In this document: positions 40,890-49,673 of the stretch, piece by piece
Layout: each line of letters starts with the position of its first letter
How positions within the stretch are numbered: position 1 is the first letter of the stretch
Assembly: GCA_020637235.1 (NCBI GenBank)
Contig: JACJWG010000012.1
Span: 1-64,000 of the forward strand
Length of the DNA: 64,000 nt
Source: Acidimicrobiaceae bacterium
GTDB taxonomy: Bacteria > Actinomycetota > Acidimicrobiia > Acidimicrobiales > Ilumatobacteraceae
Direction: 5' to 3'
Notes under the pieces: generated by a model
What the model was told of the DNA's origin: nothing
What the model saw: only the letters and a program-made list of their open reading frames with translations
The model's database searches: none
Translations under genes and position numbers: made by a program

Positions 40890-41789
40890 ATGCCCGATCG
40901 GCCGGACCTCGACGACGACGACCTCTGCCCGGTATGCGGCGCAACGGGCCGCCACCAGGTGGTCGGGACACCCTATCGGTCGTGCCCGACCTGTGGTCAT
41001 CACGACGCCGGCGAGCGGGTCGAGTCCGGTGCCGTGGTGAACCACGCGCTCTGGGACGAGGCACCCGCGATCTCTGCGCTGGAGCGCGAGCAGGTCCGTA
41101 CCCTCGTGCGTGCCGGCTGGCGGGACCAGCGACTGGTCGACCTCGGGTGCGGCCACGGCGGCTTCCTGCACGCGGTGGACGTCGTGCGCGGCCTCCCGCC
41201 CGGCTCCTACGGGGTCGAGGTGTCTCCCGCCAGCGTCGAGGCCGCCCGGCGTTGGTTCGGCCTCGAGCTCCGCCCCGAACTCTCGGTCGACGGGATCGCG
41301 ACCGTCATCACGACCTGGCACAGTGCCGAGCACATCCCGGTCCCAGTGCTCCGCGAGGCGCTCGGGGCGATCGATCACCCCGAGTCGCTGGTGGTGGTCA
41401 GCGTGCCGAACGCCGCCTCGTGGCAGTGGCGCCTCGTCGGCACACGCTGGACGTACTACGACGTGGCGGCGCACCGCTCGCAGTTCACCCCGGCCTCGCT
41501 CGACCTGCTCATGCACCAGGCGGGCTGGACCTGTGTCGCCCGGCCCAGGATGGTGCTCTACGAGCTGTTCGGCGCGCTCCAGAGCCTCGTGAACACGCTC
41601 CGGCCGCACAACCGGCTCTACGAGACGCTGAAGCGTGGCCGCGCCGGCGCTCGGCGCGCCGACCTCGTCGGCGACTCGCTGCTGGCTGCCCTCATGGTCG
41701 TCCCGGCGCTTCTGCTCGCGATCGGCGGTCTCGTGAGTCGCGATCGCGCAAGCTGCGTCAACGCGGTGTACCGCCGCTCTCAGGCGTGA
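40890..41789 (+). CDS. Zinc-ribbon class I methyltransferase with C-terminal membrane segment
   Basis: This is 299 residues. The N-terminal CPVCGATG...SCPTCGHH is a two-knuckle zinc ribbon. The methyltransferase core has RLVDLGCGHGGFL and TTWHSAEHIPVP. Near the C-terminus LLAALMVVPALLLAIGGL is a probable membrane helix, placing it at the inner face of the membrane. Methyltransferases of this layout occur in polysaccharide loci; substrate unknown. It is divergent from the epimerase fusion and its 3' end overlaps the convergent GT4 gene by 32 bases. Confidence 0.8.
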   Translation: MPDRPDLDDDDLCPVCGATGRHQVVGTPYRSCPTCGHHDAGERVESGAVVNHALWDEAPAISALEREQVRTLVRAGWRDQRLVDLGCGHGGFLHAVDVVRGLPPGSYGVEVSPASVEAARRWFGLELRPELSVDGIATVITTWHSAEHIPVPVLREALGAIDHPESLVVVSVPNAASWQWRLVGTRWTYYDVAAHRSQFTPASLDLLMHQAGWTCVARPRMVLYELFGALQSLVNTLRPHNRLYETLKRGRAGARRADLVGDSLLAALMVVPALLLAIGGLVSRDRASCVNAVYRRSQA

Positions 41790-42963
41790 CCCGTCGGGTC
41801 GCCGACTCGAAGACCGCCTCGTATCGCTTCGTCACGGCGGCCGGGCCGAACAGTGCATCGACGAACCGGTGCTGCTCTGCGATCACGGCTCGCCGGTGTG
41901 ACTCGTCGTCGAGCAGCCGCAACACCGCGCCAGCGATCGTTCGTGGTTGCACGTCGTCGAGCAACTCGAGTTCTGGCCACTCGTCCATGCTCGTGCCCGG
42001 GTAGTTGTCCTTCGGCACGTACGCCACGATGGGGACGCTCGCAGCCATCGCCTCGAGCGAAGTGATGCCGAGACCGATGCCCTGCAGGTCGTGGATCTCC
42101 ACCGACGACGCCGCAAGCAGATCCGGGATCCAGTCGTGGCTCACCCGACCGGTCGTCACGATCGAACGGGTGACGCCGAGCTCGTCGGCGACCCCCATGA
42201 ACGTGTTCGTGTAGAGCTCACCGACGATCACCAGCTTCAGGTCGGGATGGACCCGGAGGATCTCGGGCATCGACCGGACGAGCGCGATCCGATCGCGCAC
42301 CGGGACGACATGGCCCAGCGACAGCAGGATCGGATCGTCGCCGAGGTCGAATCGGGCGCGGGCGCGCCGACCGTCACCGCCCTGGAACTGCTCGGCCGTG
42401 AGCATCACCGGGGCGAAGGACAAGCGGTCCGGCGGCACGTGGTACCGGTCAGCGGTGTGTTCGTGGGTGCGCTTGTCGACCGCGATCCAGTGCGTGCTCC
42501 GGCCTCCCAGCGCGGGTCGAACGGTGAGCAGCTCCCCGAGCTGGAGGATCCGGTCGGCGACCGCGTTCGTGTGTCGGATCGCCGAGTGGACGCTCACGAC
42601 GACCGGGACGTTGGCGCGACGGGCCGCAATGGCCGAGCGCCACGACAGGTCGAAGATCTGACCGTGGATCGACACGACATCGGGCTTCCACTCCTGCATC
42701 AATCGGTTGATCGCCCGGGTGGCGCCTCGTCGCAGCACCGGGATCGCGTAGTTGAAGGCGAGCTCGCCAGGCGACACCCATCGCGAGCGAAGGCGGGTGA
42801 TGTCGGGATCGTCGTCGATCGGCCCCGCGCTCGAGGGCGGCACCGTCGTCACCACGTGCACGAGGTGCCCTCGTGCTCGCAGCTCTGCGACGAGATCAGC
42901 CGTGAAGTGCGAGCTGCCCGTGGTCAGCGGTGGGTACAAGGCATTGACGATCAGGACCCGCAT
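41758..42963 (-). CDS. GT4 glycosyltransferase
   Basis: This is 401 residues from the ATG at 42963. The N-terminus MRVLIVNALYPPLTTGSSHFTADLV is the GT4 acceptor-side pattern. The donor domain has LLSLGHVVPVRDRIALVRSMPEI, LKLVIVGELYTNT and IGLGITSLEAMAASVPIVAYVPKDNYPG, with the E-A-M-A block in place of the usual E-x7-E. It is last in the long minus-strand gene set from 50704. Acceptor and donor cannot be told from sequence. Confidence 0.87.
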   Translation of the reverse strand: MRVLIVNALYPPLTTGSSHFTADLVAELRARGHLVHVVTTVPPSSAGPIDDDPDITRLRSRWVSPGELAFNYAIPVLRRGATRAINRLMQEWKPDVVSIHGQIFDLSWRSAIAARRANVPVVVSVHSAIRHTNAVADRILQLGELLTVRPALGGRSTHWIAVDKRTHEHTADRYHVPPDRLSFAPVMLTAEQFQGGDGRRARARFDLGDDPILLSLGHVVPVRDRIALVRSMPEILRVHPDLKLVIVGELYTNTFMGVADELGVTRSIVTTGRVSHDWIPDLLAASSVEIHDLQGIGLGITSLEAMAASVPIVAYVPKDNYPGTSMDEWPELELLDDVQPRTIAGAVLRLLDDESHRRAVIAEQHRFVDALFGPAAVTKRYEAVFESATRRVTPESGGTPR

Positions 42964-43015
42964 CCCGTCCTCCCTCGTGTCGGGTCGAATGGTCGAACGG
43001 TCGATGGTCGGCGCG

Positions 43016-43738
43016 TCATTCCGGCACCACCGCCAACTCGGCCGCCACGGCCTCTCGGCGACGCGCTGCCTCTGCGGCGAGGAAGGTGCCGAGACGCCTC
43101 TCCGCCGTCTGCTCGTCCTCCGCCCACCAGATCGGATGGGTGACGAGGTGCAGGGCGTTCCCGGCTCGAACCGCGTCGCGCTCGTCGGGCGGTCCGTAGC
43201 GCCAGCGGCCCGTCGAATCGGTGCAGTACTCCGTCTCCCGGACGAAGAACGGTGCGTACGTGTGTGGCCACGGGGCCGTGATCTCCGGCCCGGACCCGAT
43301 GAGCTCCGGGATCGGCCGGTGGAAGCTGACCCCCACCGGCTCCGTGCCGGCGACGTCGCCGACGAGGTCGACCTCTCGCCGACACGCCTCGTTGAGTCCG
43401 TCGAGGTCTCGGTCGGGATACACCGTCGCATCGAAGTGCAGTCCGACACGGTGGCCGAGCGCGACGATGTCCTGGATCGCTCGTCGCCCCTCGCCCGACA
43501 GCGGGTTGTAGAACGGACTCGTCGTCAGGATGTAGTAGTCGGTGGAGATGCCGTGCGCCGCCTCGCGGCGGGCCATCTCGACCGCCGGACCGAGCGACAT
43601 GTCGACGTCGTGACGGAGCATCACCCAGGCCTCGGACGGCGGCGGCATCCGATCGGGCTGATCGAGGTGCCGGAGGACGTAGCCGTTCGCCAGCAAGGTC
43701 TCGACGAACTCGACGTACGCGGCGTAGGTGAACTTCAC
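43016..43738 (-). CDS. Polysaccharide-deacetylase-like (NodB-fold) protein
   Basis: This is 240 residues. EAWVMLRHDVDMSLGPAVEM has the HDVD metal-site Asp of the NodB fold, and GLHFDATVYP supplies a His. GVSFHRPIPEL and THPIWWAEDE are further conserved blocks. No signal peptide is visible, so it acts in the cytoplasm, unlike peptidoglycan deacetylases. It would remove an acetyl or related group from a nucleotide-linked or lipid-linked sugar. It sits between the LpxD-like and GT4 genes with short gaps. Confidence 0.78.
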   Translation of the reverse strand: MKFTYAAYVEFVETLLANGYVLRHLDQPDRMPPPSEAWVMLRHDVDMSLGPAVEMARREAAHGISTDYYILTTSPFYNPLSGEGRRAIQDIVALGHRVGLHFDATVYPDRDLDGLNEACRREVDLVGDVAGTEPVGVSFHRPIPELIGSGPEITAPWPHTYAPFFVRETEYCTDSTGRWRYGPPDERDAVRAGNALHLVTHPIWWAEDEQTAERRLGTFLAAEAARRREAVAAELAVVPE

Positions 43739-43827
43739 GGCTCCTCCGAACCCGCCGGCGCAGGTGACCGACCCATGCTACTGGGCGGACGTTCCCACGT
43801 CCGGCAACCGACAGACACCGCGCTGCC

Positions 43828-44727
43828 TCAGTCCCGAGCGCGCAGCACGCGCGCCGGATTGCCGACGGCGATGACGTCGGCAGGGACGTCCTTGGTCACG
43901 ACTGCGCCGATGCCGACCATCGCGTTGGCGCCGATCTGGATCTGATCCCGGATCGTCACCTGCGGACCGATCCAGGCGGTCGGGCCGATCTGCACGCTGC
44001 CGCTCACCTCGGCACCGGCGATCACGAAGGCACCACGCCCAATGCGCGCGTTGTGAGCGATGAAGACGTGGTCGTCGACCTTGACGTGGTCCTCCACCAC
44101 CGTGTCGTCCAGGGTGCCACGGGCGATCGAGACCAACGCACCGATCTCGACGTCGCTCCCGATCCGAACCGCCCCGACGTGCGGGATCCGGATCGGAGTG
44201 TCCCCGTCGTACTCGAACCCGAAGCCGGGGTCGCCGATCACGGAGTTCGGCTTGATCCTGGTTCGTTCGCCGATCACGCACCGTCGACGGAGGACCACGT
44301 GTTCGCCGATGATGGAGTCGTCGCCGATTTCCACGCCGTCCTCCACCACGGCGTAGGCCCCGATCGTCACCCGCTGACCGAGCCGTACCGTGGGCGCGAC
44401 GATCGCCGTCGGATGAACGCCACGAGGCGGCTCCTCTGCGAAGAACGTCGCGAGGACGCGCGCGAAGTCGAGCCGGGGTCGATCGCTGGAGATCACCGTC
44501 GCGAGGGGGAGCACCTCCGGCGCGACTTCGGCCAGGACGACGAGGTCGTCGACCGAGCGCAGGAGGTCCAGCAAATCAGGACGCGCCGAGGAGACAAACA
44601 CGATCGAGCCGGGAGCCGCCGATGCGGCCGAAGCCGGCCGATGCACTACGCGGACCGGGCCGTGATGCGCGAGGCCCAACTCTCCCGCGACCCGTTCCGA
44701 GGTCAAGTCCTGGTCGATGGCGGTCAT
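43828..44727 (-). CDS. LpxD-like hexapeptide acyltransferase
   Basis: This is 299 residues. An N-terminal ~95-residue mixed domain resembles the uridine-binding domain of LpxD. It is followed by a long left-handed beta helix (GVHPTAIVAPTVRLGQRVTIGAYAVVEDGVEIG; the catalytic-type His in VDDHVFIAHNARIG; GIGAVVTKDVPAD). LpxD N-acylates UDP-3-O-acyl-glucosamine in lipid A, but nothing else of that pathway is here, so a role in acylating an amino-sugar of a surface glycan is more likely. The start overlaps the upstream stop by ATGA. Confidence 0.82.
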   Translation of the reverse strand: MTAIDQDLTSERVAGELGLAHHGPVRVVHRPASAASAAPGSIVFVSSARPDLLDLLRSVDDLVVLAEVAPEVLPLATVISSDRPRLDFARVLATFFAEEPPRGVHPTAIVAPTVRLGQRVTIGAYAVVEDGVEIGDDSIIGEHVVLRRRCVIGERTRIKPNSVIGDPGFGFEYDGDTPIRIPHVGAVRIGSDVEIGALVSIARGTLDDTVVEDHVKVDDHVFIAHNARIGRGAFVIAGAEVSGSVQIGPTAWIGPQVTIRDQIQIGANAMVGIGAVVTKDVPADVIAVGNPARVLRARD

Positions 44728-46424
44728 CGGTCTCCCTCTCCTCGAACGATCGGCTCGCCGTCGACGGTCGCACGCGCGACGTCGACGGCTGCGTGATCGG
44801 ATCCGTCGTGTGCCGCGAACTCGTCGGTGGGGGCTGCGTCCGGCGCGGATTCGTGTGGCGGCGCCGCGATCTCACCGGGCGAACCGCCCTCGGCCGTACT
44901 GCCCTCCACGTCGCCGCCGGGCGCCTCCGTCGACGGGCCGAACGGGACCACCCATCGGCCGCGGGACTGCACCAGCAGGAAGCCGAGGCCAGGGATCAGG
45001 AGATAGGCGGCGAAGAGGGATGCGATCATGTACCTCGCGTCCTGTGCGGGGTTGACGACGAAGAGGCTCGCCTGCTGCGCCAGCATCGGGCCAACGGGCG
45101 CCAGCCAGATGATCGAGCGACGGCGGGCCGCCAACAGCAACGCGATCAGATAGGTGGGGTAGACCCACGTCGCAGCGCGCCAAGTCAACCAGTGCCAGCT
45201 GCGGAGGTCCCAAGTTCGGAGCACGTCGACGGCCCACTCGTTGGCATCGTCGATGAGCGGATCCGTCGCCAGGTGGAGGTTGTTCGGATCGATGCCGGCG
45301 CTGACGGTGTACATCACACTGACGGAGTCGTGCACCGACATCGGCCGCCACGCAATGGATGCGGCGCAAACGTGCTGTTCGAGCACGGCGCCGGGTTGCT
45401 CGCGAGCGACCTCCCACCACAGGTCCGCGACCTCGTCGCGTCGCTCACCGAGCACCTCGGTGTCCAGCGGCTGGCCGTAGACGAGGAAGTCCAACGTGTA
45501 GCAGTCGGCGCCTGTCCGCCATCCCTCGAGCGGCAGCATCGACGACATGAGCGCGAGATCGTCGGCTTCGAAGGTCTCGGGATGCGACTCGTACACGTTC
45601 GCGATGTCACTCGCCATCCACGCGACCGGCAGCCAGGCCGGCGCCGGCTCGACCCCGGCGACCGGGTATGCCGCCACTCTGACGGCGCCGAACGTCACCA
45701 CTGCACCGGCCAGCACGACGAGGATCGGACGACGGACCCGACGACCGAGGAGCACGACGGACGCCAGCCCAACGGCTGCGACGACGAGGAGGCCGTTCTG
45801 CCGGAAGAGCATCGCCAGCGTCGCGGCCACGTACAGCATGCGGAGTTCGTAGACGTGCACCGATCCGTCGAGCCTCGCCGAGACGAGCCGCAGGATCGAG
45901 GCGACGACGAGCAGCAGGCACGCCGTGTAGGGCACGTCCTTCCACATCTGCACGCTGAACGCACCGACCGTCGGCTGACACGCAGCGAGGCCGGTGACCG
46001 CCCACATGAACCAGCGCGGGACTCCGAGCCGGATGAGAGCTCGGGTGACCTCGCAGAACGAGATTGCGAGCAGGATGATCTGTCCGAAGATCAGCAGTGA
46101 GGGGCTGCCGACGACGAGCGAACTCGCCCACGCGAGACCGATGTAGAGCGGCGAGCCGCCGTCGATGACCCGACCCTGGGTCGCCTGCTTCCAGATGGCG
46201 AGTGAGTCGTTCGTCATCACGGCCGGGTGGAACGCTGCGAACCAGAAGAGTATCGGCAGCGACACCACGAGCGGCGCCAACGCCCACCGCCCGAACGCAT
46301 GGAGCGCCAGCCGACCGTGGCGGGAGCGCTGCGCCGCCCCGGTTGCCCCACCGTGGGTCTCGACCTCCCCGCCGCCCGCCTCGCGAGCGGATCGCTCGTC
46401 GGCCGACGCCGTCGGAACGATCAT
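44724..46424 (-). CDS. Polytopic membrane protein, probable GT-C-like
   Basis: This is 566 residues from the ATG at 46424, overlapping the upstream stop by ATGA. After a cytosolic acidic/Gly-rich N-terminus there are about ten membrane helices. The first extracytoplasmic loop, FHPAVMTNDSLAIWKQATQG, recalls DUF6020-like and GT-C proteins found with surface polysaccharide genes. A long acidic cytosolic C-terminus (EAPGGDVEGSTAEGG...) follows the last helix. No enzyme family can be assigned with confidence. Confidence 0.7.
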   Translation of the reverse strand: MIVPTASADERSAREAGGGEVETHGGATGAAQRSRHGRLALHAFGRWALAPLVVSLPILFWFAAFHPAVMTNDSLAIWKQATQGRVIDGGSPLYIGLAWASSLVVGSPSLLIFGQIILLAISFCEVTRALIRLGVPRWFMWAVTGLAACQPTVGAFSVQMWKDVPYTACLLLVVASILRLVSARLDGSVHVYELRMLYVAATLAMLFRQNGLLVVAAVGLASVVLLGRRVRRPILVVLAGAVVTFGAVRVAAYPVAGVEPAPAWLPVAWMASDIANVYESHPETFEADDLALMSSMLPLEGWRTGADCYTLDFLVYGQPLDTEVLGERRDEVADLWWEVAREQPGAVLEQHVCAASIAWRPMSVHDSVSVMYTVSAGIDPNNLHLATDPLIDDANEWAVDVLRTWDLRSWHWLTWRAATWVYPTYLIALLLAARRRSIIWLAPVGPMLAQQASLFVVNPAQDARYMIASLFAAYLLIPGLGFLLVQSRGRWVVPFGPSTEAPGGDVEGSTAEGGSPGEIAAPPHESAPDAAPTDEFAAHDGSDHAAVDVARATVDGEPIVRGEGDR

Positions 46425-47692
46425 GACGACGCCGCCACCTCGGTTCCGTTGGTGTCGACGCCGTCGTCGGAGGTCGCGGACGTCACGGACGCCGCGCCGC
46501 TGTCGGGGTCGGCCGACCCACGAGCGGGGCGGACGACGACCGGGGTCGGCACCACTACCGGCGCCTCGGCCATCGGCGCCACCACCACGGACGCCGCCGT
46601 CGGCGCAACTGCCGCAGTCACTCGGCTCACGGCCGATGCAGCCAGCATGCCGGCGCCGAGCGCCACGGGCAGGGAGCGCCCGCTCCTCGGGGCGAGCGAA
46701 GCCGCCAGTGCGGCGGGCACGACCAGCGGAGCCAGCCGGCTCCGCGTTCCCTCGAGGGACCGGGCGACGTTCTCGGCGATCAGACCTGCCGCGACCGCTG
46801 CAACCCATACCGGCGCGACACCGGCGCCACCCGTTCCCCGGGTCCGCTTGCGAACGGCCTGACCGGCGAACGCCACGAGGGCACCGGCCACGGCCGTCGA
46901 CGCAGTCGCGATCGACTCCCGGTCCCGTGCGAGCGCGCCACCGATCGCGTCCGCCGTGGCCGCGAGCGACACGGCGACGGCGGAACCCGGGCCCGCTCCG
47001 CCTGCCAGGCCTGCGGCGGCAACTCGGAGCGGCAACGCCGTCGCGCCGCCTGATGCGCCCGGCAGGTCGGCTGCGAACGCCGCGAGCGCCAGGGCGCCGA
47101 CGACGCCGGCGGGATAGGCCGAGCGCGGCGCCGCGACGAGTGCCGCCACGCCACCGGCCACACCGGCGGTCTCACGCGTGCGTCCGTCGTCGGACGCCGC
47201 GGCCAGCGCCGCTGCAGCGACGCCCGCGGCGACACCACCCAAGCGCCGGCGGGCGGCGACGCCGGCGAGCCCGACCGCGCCGATCACACCGGCGGCGGCC
47301 CGGACGCGGGCAGCTCGATCGGTGGTCCGTGTGGAGGCCGGGAGGATGGCGCGGACCGTGACGGTCGCAGTGAGCCCGTCGCGGCCGAGGATCTCGGACC
47401 ACGTCGTCATCGCCGCGTGCCAATTGGTGGTGCGCAGGTCCAGATCCGGCGACCGTCGTTCGTTCAGCGATGCGACGTCGCCGCGGCGGTAGAAGTCGAA
47501 CCGGCGCGGCTCGATCGGGTGTGCGGCCGGCCGTCCGTCGAGCCGGTAGTCCAGCCGGTAGACGCCCCGACCCTCCGCTATGACGTGCAACGAGGTGCAC
47601 ACCTCGTCCACGCGAGCCCGCTCGGCCGGGTGCACCGTCGCGACGGCACGCCCGGTCAGCAGCATCAGGTGGCGAAGCGCTGCATCCTTCAT
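46421..47692 (-). CDS. Unrecognised Ala/Gly-rich membrane protein with N-terminal soluble domain
   Basis: This is 423 residues from the ATG at 47692 (ATGA overlap with the radical SAM stop). Residues 1 to about 135 look soluble (LMLLTGRAVATVHPAERARVD; YRLDYRLDGRPAAHPIEPRRFDFYRRGDV; TTNWHAAMTTWSEILG). The rest is made of repeated Ala/Gly/Val-rich hydrophobic segments (GAVGLAGVAARRR, GGVAAGVAAAALAAA), perhaps ten, and a Val/Pro-rich acidic tail. I recognise no family. Its position between the radical SAM protein and another membrane protein suggests it is part of the same membrane process. Confidence 0.6.
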   Translation of the reverse strand: MKDAALRHLMLLTGRAVATVHPAERARVDEVCTSLHVIAEGRGVYRLDYRLDGRPAAHPIEPRRFDFYRRGDVASLNERRSPDLDLRTTNWHAAMTTWSEILGRDGLTATVTVRAILPASTRTTDRAARVRAAAGVIGAVGLAGVAARRRLGGVAAGVAAAALAAASDDGRTRETAGVAGGVAALVAAPRSAYPAGVVGALALAAFAADLPGASGGATALPLRVAAAGLAGGAGPGSAVAVSLAATADAIGGALARDRESIATASTAVAGALVAFAGQAVRKRTRGTGGAGVAPVWVAAVAAGLIAENVARSLEGTRSRLAPLVVPAALAASLAPRSGRSLPVALGAGMLAASAVSRVTAAVAPTAASVVVAPMAEAPVVVPTPVVVRPARGSADPDSGAASVTSATSDDGVDTNGTEVAASS

Positions 47693-48855
47693 CGGCCGAC
47701 CTCGACGACGGCCGGCGGCGCGAGCGACGCGGCCAGGTCGACCATCTCCTCGTAGGTCAGGCGCTGCAACTGCCGATGCAGGCCGCCGCGTGCGAACAGC
47801 TTCGCCCGCTGCAGCATCGGTCGCAGGTACCGCGCGGAGATCGTGATCTCGGGGAAGCTGCCGTACATGCACCCACTGCAGGCCTTCGCCACCGCATGCG
47901 CCTCGGCGAACATGGCGCGCTCGCGGTACCGCTGGGGGAAGTCGTCGGCGTGGGCCGGGAACCGGTTGCCGAGCCGGTAGTCGCAGCAGACGGACATGTC
48001 GCCGTTCGGTTGGATGGCGAAGTAGAGGTTGGGGCTGTCACACGCATCGTCGTTGCGACGGCGCCAGCGGATCGGCTGGCGGCTCACGTAGCGGTAGATG
48101 TCGTCCAGGTACTCGTCCGAGTCGTAGAGGTTGAACCCCTCGGACTTCATCGACCGGACGCGCTCGAGCACCTCGCGCACCCGAGGGAGGTCGGCCTCCT
48201 GGAACACCATCGACGGGTCGTACGACGAAAAGCTCCGCGGCGACGTCGTCGGCGTCTGGTGCGCCGGCACGAGCGACACCCACCAGCCGATGCGCGTCGC
48301 GAACTCGATCACCGGGATGATCTGTTCGATGTTGCTCGGCGCGAGCACACAACCGAACGCGCAGAAGGCGTCGTTCGGGAAGGTCGCATTGATGTGCGCG
48401 ACGCGACGGATCGCGTCGTGCCACGAGCCTTCGAACCCACCGTTGATCCGTTCCTGCAGCGCCGGCTGCAAGGTGTCCAACGAGATCGAGATGTCGTGGG
48501 CACCGATCTCGACCATGCGGTCGAGTTGCTCGAGCGTCGCGAAGCCGTTCGTCTGCAGCCGCGGATGGACGCCGTTGCGGACGAACGCCGCAGCGATGTC
48601 GACGATGTCGGTGCGGATGAACGGCTCACCACCGGTCAGCAGCACGATCGACGTACCGATCGCCGCCAGGTTTTCGGCGATGCGCTCGGCCTGCTCGGTC
48701 GTGCACTCCTCCTGGTCGGCATTGGCGAAGATCACGTTGCACTGCTCGCACTTCAGGTTGCAGCGCGCGGTGACGTAGTACTGGACGTACAGCGGCGTCT
48801 GGTGAGTGAGGACCGACGAGGCCAACGGGGCCAGTCCGCCTTCGAAGAACCCCAT
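47689..48855 (-). CDS. Radical SAM protein with SPASM-like C-terminal cysteines
   Basis: This is 388 residues from the ATG at 48855, two bases after the upstream stop. TARCNLKCEQC gives the CxxxCxxC cluster site (Cys32, 36, 39), followed by LLTGGEPFIRTD and RLQTNGFATLEQL, the standard core. The C-terminal region has CCDYRLGN and CSGCMYG, consistent with extra iron-sulfur ligands of a SPASM/twitch type. Close relatives modify peptides or sugars or lipids; the coupling to methyltransferase, LpxD-like and glycosyltransferase genes points to a glycan or lipid carrier. No precursor peptide gene was seen next to it. Confidence 0.85.
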   Translation of the reverse strand: MGFFEGGLAPLASSVLTHQTPLYVQYYVTARCNLKCEQCNVIFANADQEECTTEQAERIAENLAAIGTSIVLLTGGEPFIRTDIVDIAAAFVRNGVHPRLQTNGFATLEQLDRMVEIGAHDISISLDTLQPALQERINGGFEGSWHDAIRRVAHINATFPNDAFCAFGCVLAPSNIEQIIPVIEFATRIGWWVSLVPAHQTPTTSPRSFSSYDPSMVFQEADLPRVREVLERVRSMKSEGFNLYDSDEYLDDIYRYVSRQPIRWRRRNDDACDSPNLYFAIQPNGDMSVCCDYRLGNRFPAHADDFPQRYRERAMFAEAHAVAKACSGCMYGSFPEITISARYLRPMLQRAKLFARGGLHRQLQRLTYEEMVDLAASLAPPAVVEVGR

Positions 48856-48857
48856 TG

Positions 48858-49673
48858 TCAGCCGTCCTTCTTCGCGACGATCGCAATGTTCCAGCACCAC
48901 CACTTGAGCGGCGGGACCGCTCGGAGGATCGCCCGGTCGATGCGGTGGGAGACCCGGAGGAAGCGCTCGTGACGGTTCTGTGTCTCGATGACGAGCTTCC
49001 AGTAACGATCCTCCGACGGATGGATCCGATCTATGACGAGGAACTTCACGAAGATCATCAGAGATGTGAGCCAGAACGTGCGGGTCTCGATCGATGCGAA
49101 CCGATCGCGGATCGTTGCGACGTCCGATCGCCGGATCGGGTGCTCATCGACGGTGCGAACCTCGGTCGCCATGCGTCGGTAGATCTGGATCGCCGGGTTG
49201 TACAACAGAGGGTCCCAGAACGCCGCAACGCCACCGGGCTTGAGGACCCGGTACACCTCGTCGATGCACTTCGCGATGTCGACGTGATGCAGCAGGTTCG
49301 CTGCGTAGACGACGTCGTACTCGTCAGCCGGCAAGGCCGACAGATCGGTTGCACTGGCCACGACCGTGTGGATCATGCATCCTCGGATTGCGGCCACCTT
49401 CTGGGCAACCTCCAACATGCCGGGCGACAGGTCGCTGGCTGTCACCTCGGCACCACGGACCGCAAAGTGCGCCGCACCCTCACCCAGGCCGCAGCCAAGG
49501 TCGAGCACCTTCTTTCCGTGGAGGTCGCCAAGGCGTTCATCGATCCATGAGGTCTCTGGACAACCCAGCGGCTTCCAATGTCCCTCGACGTCGACCGTCG
49601 CCGGATCGACGCTGGCTGCCCAGCCGTCGTGGAACTCACGCTCGCGTTCGGTCTGGGTCATGTCGCTGCTCAC
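48858..49673 (-). CDS. SAM-dependent methyltransferase (type 11)
   Basis: This is 271 residues from a GTG at 49673, overlapping the stop of the GT2 gene as GTGA; an in-frame ATG lies four codons later. The motifs are KKVLDLGCGLGEGAAHFA, EVTASDLSPGML, YDVVYAANLLHHVDI and VYRVLKPGGVAAFWDP. A late hydrophobic stretch (TFWLTSLMIFVKFLVIDR) could associate with membrane. It is probably a sugar or lipid-carrier methyltransferase in the same pathway as the radical SAM protein. Confidence 0.85.
   Translation of the reverse strand: MSSDMTQTEREREFHDGWAASVDPATVDVEGHWKPLGCPETSWIDERLGDLHGKKVLDLGCGLGEGAAHFAVRGAEVTASDLSPGMLEVAQKVAAIRGCMIHTVVASATDLSALPADEYDVVYAANLLHHVDIAKCIDEVYRVLKPGGVAAFWDPLLYNPAIQIYRRMATEVRTVDEHPIRRSDVATIRDRFASIETRTFWLTSLMIFVKFLVIDRIHPSEDRYWKLVIETQNRHERFLRVSHRIDRAILRAVPPLKWWCWNIAIVAKKDG

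Noticed and set aside
47689..48855. Radical SAM gene as part of a ribosomally made peptide (RiPP) cluster
   Set aside because: No small precursor gene or peptidase/exporter typical of RiPPs is adjacent; all neighbours are glycan-related.
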